Below are positions 25,752 through 34,873 of a stretch of DNA of 64,000 nucleotides, in pieces (position 1 is the stretch's first letter; every line of letters begins with the position of its first letter). Under the pieces are notes generated by a model, which saw only the letters and a program-made list of their open reading frames with translations, was not told where the DNA came from and made no database searches. A program made the position numbers and the translations under genes. This DNA is from Gemmatimonadota bacterium (GTDB taxonomy: Bacteria; Gemmatimonadota; Gemmatimonadetes; Longimicrobiales; Gaopeijiaceae). The stretch lies in contig SLBA01000002.1 of NCBI GenBank assembly GCA_007126575.1, positions 1 through 64,000 of the forward strand, in the 5' to 3' direction.

Positions 25752-25930
25752 CGGGACCTCCTCGGGCTGAAGGCTGAACGAATGATCGACGGGACGCATC
25801 TCGGCCCCGGTCGCGACGGACCCCCACGATCAGGGGTTCGCAGGGGCGGGACCATGGCTGTATGAGCCCCATCCCGGCGGTATCCCGGTGCCCGAAGTGC
25901 CCATGTACCCACAATGATGGAGCGATGATC

Positions 25931-26272
25931 ATGGACTGTGTATTCTGCAGGATTGCCGCCGACGAGATCCCTTCGGACCGGGTCTTCGAGAGCGATGAAG
26001 TCCTCGCCTTCCGCGACCTGAGCCCGCAGGCCCCCACCCACGTCCTGGTGATCCCGAGGCGGCATGTGGCCTCACTCGACGCACTGGGCCCCGACGACGG
26101 CGAGCTCGCCCACCATCTCCTTCAGGGGATCCGGGAGGTGGCCGCCGCCGAGGGGCTCTCCGAGCGGGGATACCGGGTGGTCACCAACATCGGCGACGAT
26201 GGAGGGCAGAGCGTCGGTCATCTGCACTTCCACGTCCTCGGGGGCCGAAGGCTGGCGTGGCCCCCCGGCTGA
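25931..26272 (+). CDS. HIT-family nucleotide hydrolase/transferase
   Basis: This 113-residue histidine-triad protein probably hydrolyses purine nucleoside phosphoramidates (HinT-like). The active-site HxHxH is in SVGHLHFHVLGG near residue 98. The N-terminal DCVFCRIAADEIPS and the VIPRRHV strand are typical. ATG 25931 is chosen because GGAG lies 8 bases upstream; in-frame starts at 25862 and 25925 have no suitable site. Nothing in the context refines the substrate. Confidence 0.92.
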   Translation: MDCVFCRIAADEIPSDRVFESDEVLAFRDLSPQAPTHVLVIPRRHVASLDALGPDDGELAHHLLQGIREVAAAEGLSERGYRVVTNIGDDGGQSVGHLHFHVLGGRRLAWPPG

Positions 26273-26282
26273 CCCCCGGCCC

Positions 26283-26311
26283 CGAAACGACCCGCATGAC
26301 CGGTCGGTTCG
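26283..26311 (+). terminator. Hairpin after the HIT gene
   Basis: CGAAACGACC (26283-26292) pairs with GGTCGGTTCG (26302-26311) with one mismatch and a 9-base loop. Only two T bases follow before the -35 of the next promoter, so it is a weak or Rho-assisted terminator candidate. Confidence 0.4.
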
Positions 26312-26340
26312 TTGACCCCCTACGGGCCCACGGGTAGCTT
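26312..26340 (+). promoter_or_regulatory. Promoter candidate for the yqeY-like/mutS2/dnaG unit
   Basis: A TTGACC -35 (26312-26317), 17-base spacer and TAGCTT -10 (26335-26340) begin immediately after a hairpin. The leader to the GTG start at 26440 would be about 90 bases. Confidence 0.5.
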
Positions 26341-26439
26341 CCCGAAGGAGGCCCGGCGGCGGGATCGGCGGCCGGCTCCCCCGGGGTTCCGCGGTCCGAA
26401 GACATCGTCGAACCCACCGCCCATTGACTGGAGTCCACC

Positions 26440-26904
26440 GTGGCGAATCACGCTGAACAACCCGCGCCCGACGCACTGAAGGTCGAGCTCCGCACGGCCC
26501 TCGACCAGGCTCGACGCCAGCGGGACCGGCTTCGCACCACCGTCCTCTCCTCGGTCCTCTCCGAGATCCGAAACCGCGAGATCGAGGTCGGAGGAGAGCT
26601 CGACCGGGAGCAGATCCACGAGGTCCTCTCCAGGGGCACCAAGCAGCGCCGCGAGGCGGCCGAGCAGATGCGGGCCGGAGGTCGCGAGGAGCTGGCGCTC
26701 AAGGAGGAGGCCGAGTCGAAGATCCTCTCCGAGTTCCTCCCACCGGCCCTCGAAGAGTCCGAGGTCCGCGAAATGGTCCGCGAGCTGGTGGACTCGGGGC
26801 TGACCGAGATGGGTCCGCTCATGGGTCGCCTGATGCCGCAGCTGAAGGGCCGGTTTGACGGCAAGGACGCCAGCCGCATCGTTCGGGAGGAGCTCAGCGG
26901 GTGA
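26440..26904 (+). CDS. GatB/YqeY domain protein
   Basis: This 154-residue helical protein is of the YqeY family, related to the tail domain of GatB but without the amidotransferase catalytic part. Conserved elements are LRTTVLSSVLSEIRNREIE near residue 25, KQRREAAEQMRAGGR near 70, EFLPPALEESEV near 105 and MGPLMGRLMPQLKGRFDGKDASRIVREEL at the end. Its role is unclear, possibly tRNA-related. GTG 26440 has GGAG 6-7 bases upstream. The genetic neighbourhood with dnaG is common. Confidence 0.92.
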   Translation: MANHAEQPAPDALKVELRTALDQARRQRDRLRTTVLSSVLSEIRNREIEVGGELDREQIHEVLSRGTKQRREAAEQMRAGGREELALKEEAESKILSEFLPPALEESEVREMVRELVDSGLTEMGPLMGRLMPQLKGRFDGKDASRIVREELSG

Positions 26905-26908
26905 GCGC

Positions 26909-29320
26909 ATGAACCGACACGCCCTCGACGTCCTCGAGTTCGACCTCGTCCTTCGGGCCGTCGCGGCACGGGCCGGGAGTGAGTTGGGCCGGGAGGCACT
27001 CCTCTCCCGAAGTCCTCAGGCCGACCTGGCCGCCGTCACGACCGAGCTGGAACGGGTGGCCGAGGCCCGGGCCCATCTGGAACAGCATCCGGAGTGGGCG
27101 CCGCCCCTTCCCCCCGACGCCCGTCGGGCCCTTCGCGTACTCGAAATGGAGGGAGGGGTCCTCGAGGCCGAAGACCTTCTGGTGGCACTCCGCCTCCTGC
27201 AGGCCTCGGCGGGCCTCCGGCGCGCGTTGGACGAGGCCCCCGCCGAGGACGCGACGGACCCCGGCGCGGCCTCCCCGGCCCCCCGCCACCTGACCGCGAT
27301 GGGCGCGGAGCTCACGGCCTGGCCCGAAGAGGAGGCCCGCCTCGAGCGAACGGTCGACGACGAGGGCCGGATCCGGGACCGGGCCAGCCCCGAGCTCCGC
27401 TCGATCCGCACGAAGCTGCGCGCCGCCCGCTCCCGGATCGTCTCCCGGCTCGAAGCCTACCTGCGCACCCTCTCGGACCGGATCCGGGTTCCCGACGCCT
27501 CGGTCACGGTGCGCGACGGCCGCTTCGTGATTCCGATCCGACGCGAGGGGAAGTCCGAGGTCGGGGGGATCATCCACGGGGAGTCCGGGAGTGGAGCCAC
27601 CCTCTTCGTCGAGCCGCCGCTCGCCCTGCGCCTGATGAGCGAGCTCTCGGAGCTCGAACGCGACGAGGCGATCGAGGTCGAACGGATCCTGCGCGACGCC
27701 AGTGGGCGCCTGCGCGGCCGGGCCGGCGAGCTCCGACTCGCCTTCGAGGTCCTCGTGGACTTCGACACCCTCTGGGCGAGAGCGCTGACGGCCCGCGCAT
27801 GGGACGCATCCCGTCCCGAGATCCTTCCCCGGGGCGAAGAGGAGTTCGAGGTGCTCGACGGACGGCACCCCCTCCTGATCGAACAGGGAGTCGGCCCGGT
27901 CGTGCCCTTCTTCCTCCACCTGGAGGCCGACGAGCGGGCGATGGTCGTGTCGGGCCCGAACACCGGGGGCAAGACGGTCCTCCTCAAGGCCGTTGGGCTC
28001 CTCCCCCTCCTCGCCCAGACCGGCATCTTCCCTCCGGTCGGACCGGGGAGCCGCCTCCCGATCATCGAGGACGTGTTCGCCGATATCGGCGACGAGCAGT
28101 CGATCGCCGAGTCCCTCTCGACCTTCTCGGCGCACCTGGCGAATGCCCGCGAGATCCTCGAAGGGGCGGGACCCGACACCCTCGTCCTGATGGACGAGAT
28201 GGGAACGGGGACCGATCCGGCCGAGGGGGCCGCGCTCGCCCGCGCCCTCCTCGAGACCCTCGTCGAGCGGGGAGCCCGGGCCGTGGTGACCTCGCACCTG
28301 GGAGCGATGAAGCGGCTGGATCGACCCGGGAGCGGGATCGTCAACGCCTCGCTCCTCTTCGACTCGGAGCGGATCGAGCCCACCTATCAGCTCCAGAAGG
28401 GGCGTCCGGGTCGCAGCTACGGGCTCGCGATCGCTCGCCGGCTCGGCTTTCCGAGCGAGGTCCTGGATCGCGCTGAATCCCATCTTGACGAGGGGGAGAT
28501 CGAGGTCGAGGCCCTCCTGGAGCAGCTCGAGGTCAAGGAGCGCGAACGCTCGAAGGCGCTGGCCGAGGCCGAATCGCTCCGGGCCGAGGCGGAGCGGGAG
28601 CGCAGGGAGGCCGCGGTGCGCGAGGCGGAGCTTCGCGAGCGGGAGCGGACGGCGGAATCCAGGGCGAGGGAGGAGGCCCGCCAGCTCCTCCTCGACGCCC
28701 GTGCCGAGGTCGAGGACGCGATCCGGCAGGTGCGCGCGTCGGGGGCCGAGGACCAGCGGGAGGTGGAGCGCCGGGCCCGCCGGGTGGTCGAGGAGGCGGC
28801 CGAGGAGCAGCGCCTGCGCCGGCCCTCCTCCCCGGACGAGACGCGACGTGCCGGGCGGGTCGAGGTCGAGCCGGGCGCCCGGGTCCGGCTACTCGGAAGT
28901 GGCACCAAGGGGGTGGTGCGCGAGGTCGAGGACGACCGGGTGGCGATCGAGGTCGGGGGGCTGCGACTTCGGGTCGCACGCTCCGAGGTCGAGGTGATCC
29001 CGGGGGCCTCCGAATCCGAGGGCCCGAAGGCGCGTCGAGACCCCGCGAGGGGGATGAGCTCGGTTCCCGAGGTCGACGTTCGTCTCGAGGCCGACCTGAG
29101 GGGGCTTCGGGTCGGCGAGGTCGACCTGGAGCTCCGCCGCGCTCTCGACGGCGCGATCATGGGAGACCTGCACGAACTGCGGATCATCCACGGAAAGGGG
29201 ACGGGCGCGGTGAAGGCCCGGGTGCAGGAGCTGCTCGCACAGGACCCCCGCGTTCTCGAGGCCCGCCCCGGCGGGGTCGGAGAGGGTGGGGCGGGGGTGA
29301 CCGTGGCGGTCTTCCGGTGA
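26909..29320 (+). CDS. mutS2: Endonuclease MutS2
   Basis: MutS2 is a MutS paralogue that lacks mismatch recognition; it limits recombination and, in Bacillus, also rescues collided ribosomes. The product of 803 residues has a lever/clamp region, then the ATPase core with Walker A GPNTGGKTVLLK near 350, a signature segment DEQSIAESLSTFSAHL near 395 and Walker B LVLMDEMGTGTDP near 428. A long Glu/Arg coiled coil (about 525-640) follows. The C-terminal Smr nuclease domain (about 720-803) has DLRGLRVGEV and IIHGKGTGAVK. ATG 26909 is used; an in-frame start at 26855 lies inside the preceding gene. Confidence 0.95.
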   Translation: MNRHALDVLEFDLVLRAVAARAGSELGREALLSRSPQADLAAVTTELERVAEARAHLEQHPEWAPPLPPDARRALRVLEMEGGVLEAEDLLVALRLLQASAGLRRALDEAPAEDATDPGAASPAPRHLTAMGAELTAWPEEEARLERTVDDEGRIRDRASPELRSIRTKLRAARSRIVSRLEAYLRTLSDRIRVPDASVTVRDGRFVIPIRREGKSEVGGIIHGESGSGATLFVEPPLALRLMSELSELERDEAIEVERILRDASGRLRGRAGELRLAFEVLVDFDTLWARALTARAWDASRPEILPRGEEEFEVLDGRHPLLIEQGVGPVVPFFLHLEADERAMVVSGPNTGGKTVLLKAVGLLPLLAQTGIFPPVGPGSRLPIIEDVFADIGDEQSIAESLSTFSAHLANAREILEGAGPDTLVLMDEMGTGTDPAEGAALARALLETLVERGARAVVTSHLGAMKRLDRPGSGIVNASLLFDSERIEPTYQLQKGRPGRSYGLAIARRLGFPSEVLDRAESHLDEGEIEVEALLEQLEVKERERSKALAEAESLRAEAERERREAAVREAELRERERTAESRAREEARQLLLDARAEVEDAIRQVRASGAEDQREVERRARRVVEEAAEEQRLRRPSSPDETRRAGRVEVEPGARVRLLGSGTKGVVREVEDDRVAIEVGGLRLRVARSEVEVIPGASESEGPKARRDPARGMSSVPEVDVRLEADLRGLRVGEVDLELRRALDGAIMGDLHELRIIHGKGTGAVKARVQELLAQDPRVLEARPGGVGEGGAGVTVAVFR

Positions 29321-31183
29321 GTGGCGTCCGATGAGGGCTTCGCGGTGATTCCCGAAGACGTGGTCGAAGAGATCCGCGCCCGCGCCGACCTGGTCGAGAT
29401 CATCGGCGAGGTCGTCGAGCTGAAGCGGTCCGGGAAGCAGTACAAGGGGAAGTGCCCCTTCCACGAGGACCGGGCGCCCTCGTTCTACGTGACCCCCGAC
29501 CAGGGGTTCTACAAGTGCTTCGGCTGCGACGAGTCGGGAGACGTGTTCACCTTCGTGATGAAGCGGATGGGGATGGATTTTCCGGACGCGATCCGGTATG
29601 TGGGGGAAAGAAGCGGGGTCGAGGTGAGGGAGGTCTCGGCGGGCGACGAGGGGCGGGAGGACCCCCTCCGGCCCTACTACGAGGCGAACGCCTTCGCCCG
29701 AACCTTCTTCCAGGAAACCCTGGCCGACCCCGAGGCCGGGGCCGAGGCCCGGGAGTACCTGCGGGGAAGGGGGATCGACGACGAGACCCGGGAGCGATTC
29801 GGGATCGGCTACGCTCCCGACGACTGGGGGGCGCTGCGCGCCGCCGCCGAGGTGCATGGAATCGCCCGGAGCGTCCTCGTCGAGAACGGACTCCTGGTCG
29901 AGAGCGAGCGGGCGCCCGAACCCTACGACCGGTTCCGCAACCGGATCATCTTTCCGATCGAGGCGGTCGGGGGCCGGGTCGTGGGCTTCGGTGGGCGGAT
30001 CCTGGGAGCCTCGGGAAAGGGGGCGCCGAAGTACCTGAACTCTCCCGAAGGCCCGGTCTATCACAAGGGCGAGGGCCTCTACGCGCTCGGATGGAATCGG
30101 CACGCGATCCGGAAGGAGGAAGTGGCGCTCCTGGTCGAGGGCTACATGGATGTGGTGGCGCTCTCCGCGGGCGGCGTGAACCATGCCGTGGGCGTGCTGG
30201 GGACTTCGCTGACCGTCGAGCAGGCCCGGCTCCTCAAGCGGTATACCCGAAGGGTGCTCCTCCTCTTCGACTCGGACGAGGCCGGGCTGCGCGCCACCTT
30301 TCGGGGGGCCGACGTCCTCCTCGCCGCCGGGATCCACCCGTCGGTCGTGACCCTGCCCGAGGGCGAGGATCCCGATTCGGTCATCCGGAGCGAGGGCCGG
30401 GCGGGGCTCGAACGGTACCTGGACCAGGCGGTCGATGTGATCGATCGAAAACTGCAGCTCCTCGAGGAGAAGGGATTCTTTCGATCGCTGGACCGGAAGC
30501 GCACCGCCGTCGACAAGCTGCTTCCGACGCTGCGGGCCACCGCCGACGAAACCCTGCGGGACATGTACGTGTCGCGGGTCGCCGAGAAGACCGGGGTCCG
30601 ACGTGACACCCTGGAGCGCGAGATCCAGGCGGTGTCGAGCCCGGTCGGGAGAGGCGAGGGGCGCTCGGCCTTCAACCCGAGGAGCGGAGCCGGGTCCGGC
30701 CGGGGGCGGGAGCCCGGGAGCGGGCGGTCGAAGGGGCGGCTTCGGCATCCGCCTCCGGACCTCGGCGCCGAGCGTCAACTGCTCCTCGTGCTCCTCCAGG
30801 CGAGGGACTGGCTGGACCGCGCGCTCGAGCGGATTGGCCCGGGGGAGTTTCAGAACCCGGTCTATCAGGCCATCTTTCAGGCGTTGGTCGACGAGCCGGA
30901 GTTGACGGCTCCCCCGCCCGGGATGGCTCCCGAAGCCGTACGCACCATGGAGCAGCTGCTGGGGCACCCCGAGGAACTCGAGCATACCCAACGGGTCTTT
31001 GAAGAGTCGATCGCAAGTCTTCGGGATCGAAGTCTCCGCGTGCGCGAGGTGGAGCTCCGGAAGGCCCTCAACGCGGCCGAAAGCCCGGAGGAGGAGCGGG
31101 AGCTTCTCGAGGAGCTGCAGAGGCTCCAGAAGGATCGCCCCGGGCGGTGGAATGTGGTTCGGCGGGAACGACCCGCGGACTGA
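29321..31183 (+). CDS. dnaG: DNA primase
   Basis: DnaG makes RNA primers for replication. The product of 620 residues has the N-terminal CHC2-type zinc finger (CPFHEDRAPSF and YKCFGCDESGD, about 45-70). The catalytic core and Toprim domain follow, with LLVEGYMDVVAL near 270 and LLFDSDEAG near 320. A helical C-terminal region probably binds the replicative helicase. GTG 29321 starts directly after the mutS2 stop. rpoD, often the neighbour of dnaG, is not present. Confidence 0.96.
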   Translation: MASDEGFAVIPEDVVEEIRARADLVEIIGEVVELKRSGKQYKGKCPFHEDRAPSFYVTPDQGFYKCFGCDESGDVFTFVMKRMGMDFPDAIRYVGERSGVEVREVSAGDEGREDPLRPYYEANAFARTFFQETLADPEAGAEAREYLRGRGIDDETRERFGIGYAPDDWGALRAAAEVHGIARSVLVENGLLVESERAPEPYDRFRNRIIFPIEAVGGRVVGFGGRILGASGKGAPKYLNSPEGPVYHKGEGLYALGWNRHAIRKEEVALLVEGYMDVVALSAGGVNHAVGVLGTSLTVEQARLLKRYTRRVLLLFDSDEAGLRATFRGADVLLAAGIHPSVVTLPEGEDPDSVIRSEGRAGLERYLDQAVDVIDRKLQLLEEKGFFRSLDRKRTAVDKLLPTLRATADETLRDMYVSRVAEKTGVRRDTLEREIQAVSSPVGRGEGRSAFNPRSGAGSGRGREPGSGRSKGRLRHPPPDLGAERQLLLVLLQARDWLDRALERIGPGEFQNPVYQAIFQALVDEPELTAPPPGMAPEAVRTMEQLLGHPEELEHTQRVFEESIASLRDRSLRVREVELRKALNAAESPEEERELLEELQRLQKDRPGRWNVVRRERPAD

Positions 31184-31209
31184 ACTGGTGACCAGAATCG
31201 GATGGGTGG

Positions 31210-32028
31210 ATGACCAAGACAACGACCATGGGCTCTCTGAGGGAGCTCCAGAAGCTGGATCGAAGGATGTCGGAGATCCGGAGCAGGATCCGCGACTTCG
31301 ACCCCCTGCTCGCCGAAGTCGAGGAGCCCGCGCTGCGTCTCGAAGACGAGCACGGGAAGGCGTCGACACGGCTGGAGCAGATGAAGACCGACGCTCGACG
31401 ACTCGAGCGCAGCGCCGACGACAAGCGCGCGCGGGCCAAAAAGCTTGAGGAGCGCCAGACCCAGGTCACGAATCTGCGCGAGGAGACCGCGGTCAAGACC
31501 GAACTCGAGATGGTCGAGCGCTCGATCGAGGCCGACGAGCAGGAGGCGATGCAGCTCCTCGAGCAGGTGCGCCAGAACGAGCTTCTCGTCGAAGAGTTGC
31601 AGGAGCAGGCCGATGCGGCTCGCGCCGAGGTGCTCCCCCGTCAGGAGGAGCTCCTGGGTGAGCGCTCGGGGCTCGACGAGTCCCTCGCGGAGCTGTCTGC
31701 CCGGCGGGACACCCTGCTCGGGATGCTCGGGACGCGGGAGCGCCAGGTCTACGAGAGCTTCCACGGATCCGGCCGGGCCGTGGTCGTGGCCGCGCTGACC
31801 GAGGACGGCGCCTGCGGCCACTGCTTCGGCATCGTGCCCCTTCAGCAGCAGAACGAGATCCGCAGAGACGAGGGCCTGCACCGCTGCGAGGCCTGCGGGG
31901 TGATCCTGACCAGCGAGCCCGAGGAGGAACTCGACCCCGAGCCGGTCGTGCCGGCCGGGTCCGACGATTCCGGGGCGTCTTCCGAGACCGATGATGTCGA
32001 GGCCTCGGAGGCCTCCGTCGACTCGTGA
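31210..32028 (+). CDS. Coiled-coil protein with C-terminal C4 zinc ribbon
   Basis: This 272-residue protein resembles the zinc-ribbon coiled-coil family (CT398/CdsZ-like). Residues about 10-170 form a long heptad coiled coil rich in Glu, Arg and Leu. A C4 ribbon follows, with CGHC near 201-204 and CEAC near 225-228, separated by the typical FGIVPLQQQNEIRR. An acidic, disordered tail closes the protein. Members bind nucleic acids or secretion components; the role here is unknown. The stop overlaps recJ by 4 bases. Confidence 0.85.
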   Translation: MTKTTTMGSLRELQKLDRRMSEIRSRIRDFDPLLAEVEEPALRLEDEHGKASTRLEQMKTDARRLERSADDKRARAKKLEERQTQVTNLREETAVKTELEMVERSIEADEQEAMQLLEQVRQNELLVEELQEQADAARAEVLPRQEELLGERSGLDESLAELSARRDTLLGMLGTRERQVYESFHGSGRAVVVAALTEDGACGHCFGIVPLQQQNEIRRDEGLHRCEACGVILTSEPEEELDPEPVVPAGSDDSGASSETDDVEASEASVDS

Positions 32029-33782
32029 CCCCGACCGCGGCGCCCTCTCTCCCGCCGCCGCCGCCGCCACGCTGGGAACTGCGCCCCGCGCCCTCCGACG
32101 AGGTGGTCTCCCGCCTCGTCGATGCGCTCTCGCTGCCCCGGGCGCTCTGCGCGGTCCTGGCCGGGCGGGGGATCCACGAGCCCGGCCCGGCGCGGGACTT
32201 CCTGCGTCCGCGCATCGAGGAGATGCACCCGCCCGTGCGGCTCGCCGATGCCGGACGGGCGGTCGAGCGACTGGAACGGGCGATCGACCGGGGCGAGACG
32301 ATCTTCGTGCATGGCGACTACGATGTGGACGGGGTCTGCTCTGCCGCCCTGCTCACTCGGTCCCTGCGCTCTCTGGGGGCGACCGTGGTTCCCTTCGTCC
32401 CGCACCGCCTGCGCGACGGCTACGACCTGAGCCGGTCCGGGGTCGAGCGCGCCCAACGGGCCGGGGCCACCCTCCTGGTGACCTGCGACGCCGGGATCGT
32501 CGCGCACGACGCCATCCGGTACGCGGGCGAACTCGGGATCGATGTCGTGGTCACCGACCACCACACCCCGGGCGCCACCCTCCCTGCGGCGGTGGCGGTG
32601 GTGAACCCGAACCGGACCGACTGCACCTACCCCGACAAGGGACTCTGCGGGGCCGGCGTCGTCTTCAAGCTCATGGAGCTCCTCTTCGAGCGGCGCGGGC
32701 GGGACCGGCAGCTCCTCCTGCCGCACCTCGACCTGGTCGCGCTGGCCACGATTGCCGATCTCGTCCCCCTGGTGGGCGAGAACCGGATCTTCGCCCGCTT
32801 CGGCCTCCGATACCTGGCCCACACCTCGAAGGAGGGGCTGCGGGCCCTTCTCTCGGTCTGCGGAATGGAACGGTCGACCGGAGACGGATCCCTCGAGGCC
32901 GGGCAGGTCGGATTCCAGCTTGCGCCCCGAATCAACGCGGCGGGACGCCTGGGCGACGCGGGCGATGCCCTGGAGCTCCTCCTGACCGAGAACCGGGATC
33001 GGGCCCGAAGACTGGCCGACGAACTGGATCGGCTCAACACCGAGCGCCGGGCCGAGGACCAGCGTACGCTCGACGAGGCGCTCCGGACGCTGGCGCTCAG
33101 CTTCGACCCCGCCGACGACTTCGGGGTGGTCCTCGCCGGAGAGGGGTGGCACCCCGGCGTCATCGGAATCGTCGCCTCACGGGTCGTCGAGCGGATCCAC
33201 CGACCGGTCGTGCTGATCGCCCTCGACGGCGACGCGGGCCGGGGCAGTGCCCGGTCGATCCCGGAGCTTCACCTCTACGATGCGCTCCTCGCGTGCGACG
33301 AGCACCTGGATCGGTTCGGCGGCCACCGGCAGGCTGCGGGGATGGATGTGCGCAGGAGCTCGGTCGATCCCCTCCGCCTGGCCTTCAACCACGCGGTGCG
33401 CACGCAGCTGTCCGGGTCGGTCCCCGCCCCCCGGCTTCGGGCGGACCTCCGGCTCTCGCTCGACGAGGCGACCCCCGAGCTGCATCACTGGCTCGACTAC
33501 CTCGGACCCTTCGGGATGGGCAACCCGCGCCCGGTCTTCGTGGCCCGCGACGCCGAGATCCAGGGGGCCCCCATGGAGGTCGGGCGCGGGCACCTGAAGC
33601 TGCGGCTCGCCGCCGACCGAGGCTCGGTCGAGGCGATCGGCTTCGGGCTGGCGGAGCGTCTCCCTCCACAGTCGCTCCCGCGCCGGGTGGAGCTCGCCTT
33701 CCAGCTTCGCGAAAACGAGTACCGGGGGCGTCGGACCCTGCAGGCCCGACTCATGGACCTGCGTCCCGGTGGGAGTGCCTGA
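32025..33782 (+). CDS. recJ: Single-stranded-DNA exonuclease RecJ
   Basis: RecJ is a 5'-3' single-strand exonuclease used in recombination and repair. The product of 585 residues has the DHH phosphoesterase motifs: HGDYDVDGVCSAA near 98, CDAG near 155, and TDHHTPG near 181. The DHHA1 part has GRGSARSI and a FGGHRQAAGMD-type motif near 430, followed by an OB-fold C-terminus. GTG 32025 overlaps the previous stop. Confidence 0.95.
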   Translation: MTPTAAPSLPPPPPPRWELRPAPSDEVVSRLVDALSLPRALCAVLAGRGIHEPGPARDFLRPRIEEMHPPVRLADAGRAVERLERAIDRGETIFVHGDYDVDGVCSAALLTRSLRSLGATVVPFVPHRLRDGYDLSRSGVERAQRAGATLLVTCDAGIVAHDAIRYAGELGIDVVVTDHHTPGATLPAAVAVVNPNRTDCTYPDKGLCGAGVVFKLMELLFERRGRDRQLLLPHLDLVALATIADLVPLVGENRIFARFGLRYLAHTSKEGLRALLSVCGMERSTGDGSLEAGQVGFQLAPRINAAGRLGDAGDALELLLTENRDRARRLADELDRLNTERRAEDQRTLDEALRTLALSFDPADDFGVVLAGEGWHPGVIGIVASRVVERIHRPVVLIALDGDAGRGSARSIPELHLYDALLACDEHLDRFGGHRQAAGMDVRRSSVDPLRLAFNHAVRTQLSGSVPAPRLRADLRLSLDEATPELHHWLDYLGPFGMGNPRPVFVARDAEIQGAPMEVGRGHLKLRLAADRGSVEAIGFGLAERLPPQSLPRRVELAFQLRENEYRGRRTLQARLMDLRPGGSA

Positions 33783-33785
33783 GCC

Positions 33786-34370
33786 GTGCCGCGAATCATC
33801 GCCGGGGAGTGGGGAGGGCGCCGGCTCCAGACCCCCGCGGGGCGGGAGGTGCGCCCCACCACCGACCGGGTTCGAGAGGCGTGGATGTCGGCGCTGCACC
33901 CCGCCCTTCCCGGAGCGCGCGTGCTTGACCTGTTCGCGGGGTCGGGCGCCCTCGGGCTGGAATGTCTGTCGAGGGGCGCCGCCGAGGTGGTCTTCGTGGA
34001 GAGGTCCCGCCCGGTGCTCGAGGTCCTGCGTCGGAACATCGAGGCGCTGGGAGCGGGACCCCGCTGCCGGGTGGTGACGGGCGACGTCTTCACCGAGATC
34101 GAACGGATCTCGCCTCCCTTCGACCTGGCCCTGGCCGACCCGCCCTACGGGAGCGGGCTCGCGGGCCGGCTCCTGGAGTCCTTCGAGCGCACCCCCTTCG
34201 CCGCGGAGCTCTGGCTCGAGCACTCCCGCAGCGAGGCCCTGCCCCCGGTGTCCCTCCGGCGTCAGCGCCGCTACGGTGATACTCTCCTGAGCACGATCAC
34301 CGCCCCCGATCCCGCAGCCCGCGAGGATCCCGCTTTCCCCCGGACCCCAGCCGAGGAATCCATCCCATGA
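33786..34370 (+). CDS. rsmD: 16S rRNA (guanine966-N2)-methyltransferase
   Basis: This SAM-dependent methyltransferase of 194 residues acts on G966 of 16S rRNA. Family marks are RIIAGEWGGRRL at the N-terminus, RPTTDRVREA near 22, the SAM loop LDLFAGSGALGLE near 46 and the catalytic DPPYGSGL near 118. GTG 33786 follows recJ by three bases; the stop overlaps coaD. rsmD-coaD is a widespread pair. Confidence 0.94.
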   Translation: MPRIIAGEWGGRRLQTPAGREVRPTTDRVREAWMSALHPALPGARVLDLFAGSGALGLECLSRGAAEVVFVERSRPVLEVLRRNIEALGAGPRCRVVTGDVFTEIERISPPFDLALADPPYGSGLAGRLLESFERTPFAAELWLEHSRSEALPPVSLRRQRRYGDTLLSTITAPDPAAREDPAFPRTPAEESIP

Positions 34371-34873
34371 CTCGACCCGGCACGCTCACGGCCCTCTATC
34401 CCGGCTCCTTCGATCCCGTGACGCTGGGCCATGAGGACATCGCCCGACGGACCCTGCGGGTCGCCGACCGGGTGATCGTCGCCGTGGCCGCGGCGTCAAC
34501 GCATGCGAAGACTCCGGCCTTCCCCCTCGAGGAACGCCTCGAAATGCTTCGCGAGGTCTTCGCCGACGAGCCCCGGATCGAGTGCACGAGCTTCGAGGGG
34601 CTCCTCGTCGACTTCGTGCGGGAGAGCGGGGCGGGGTTCGTGGTCCGTGGGCTCCGCGCCGTGTCGGACTTCGAGTACGAGTTTCAGATGGCCCAGATGA
34701 ATCGCGAGATGGATCCGGACATGGAGTTCATCTTCCTGACGCCCGATGTGAATCTCGCCTTCTTGTCGGCTTCGCTGGTGCGTGAGGTCGCCCGGCTCGG
34801 GGGAGACGTCTCTCCCTTCGTTTCGCCGTCCGTTCTGAAGCGGCTCCGCGCGACCTTCGGGGGGCGCACGTGA
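34367..34873 (+). CDS. coaD: Phosphopantetheine adenylyltransferase
   Basis: CoaD catalyses the penultimate step of coenzyme A synthesis. The product of 168 residues has YPGSFDPVTLGHEDI at the start, containing the TxGH nucleotidyltransferase motif, FVVRGLRAVSDFEYE near 88, and FLTPDVNLAFLSASLVREVARLGGDVS near 122-148. The family length is normal. It is coupled by 4-base overlaps to rsmD and pta. CoaD and Pta both concern CoA thioesters. Confidence 0.96.
   Translation: MTRPGTLTALYPGSFDPVTLGHEDIARRTLRVADRVIVAVAAASTHAKTPAFPLEERLEMLREVFADEPRIECTSFEGLLVDFVRESGAGFVVRGLRAVSDFEYEFQMAQMNREMDPDMEFIFLTPDVNLAFLSASLVREVARLGGDVSPFVSPSVLKRLRATFGGRT

Noticed and set aside
28889-31369. 826-codon minus-strand open frame opposite dnaG
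   Set aside because: It lies opposite dnaG and mutS2, which have complete motifs; its composition is that of a reverse shadow.
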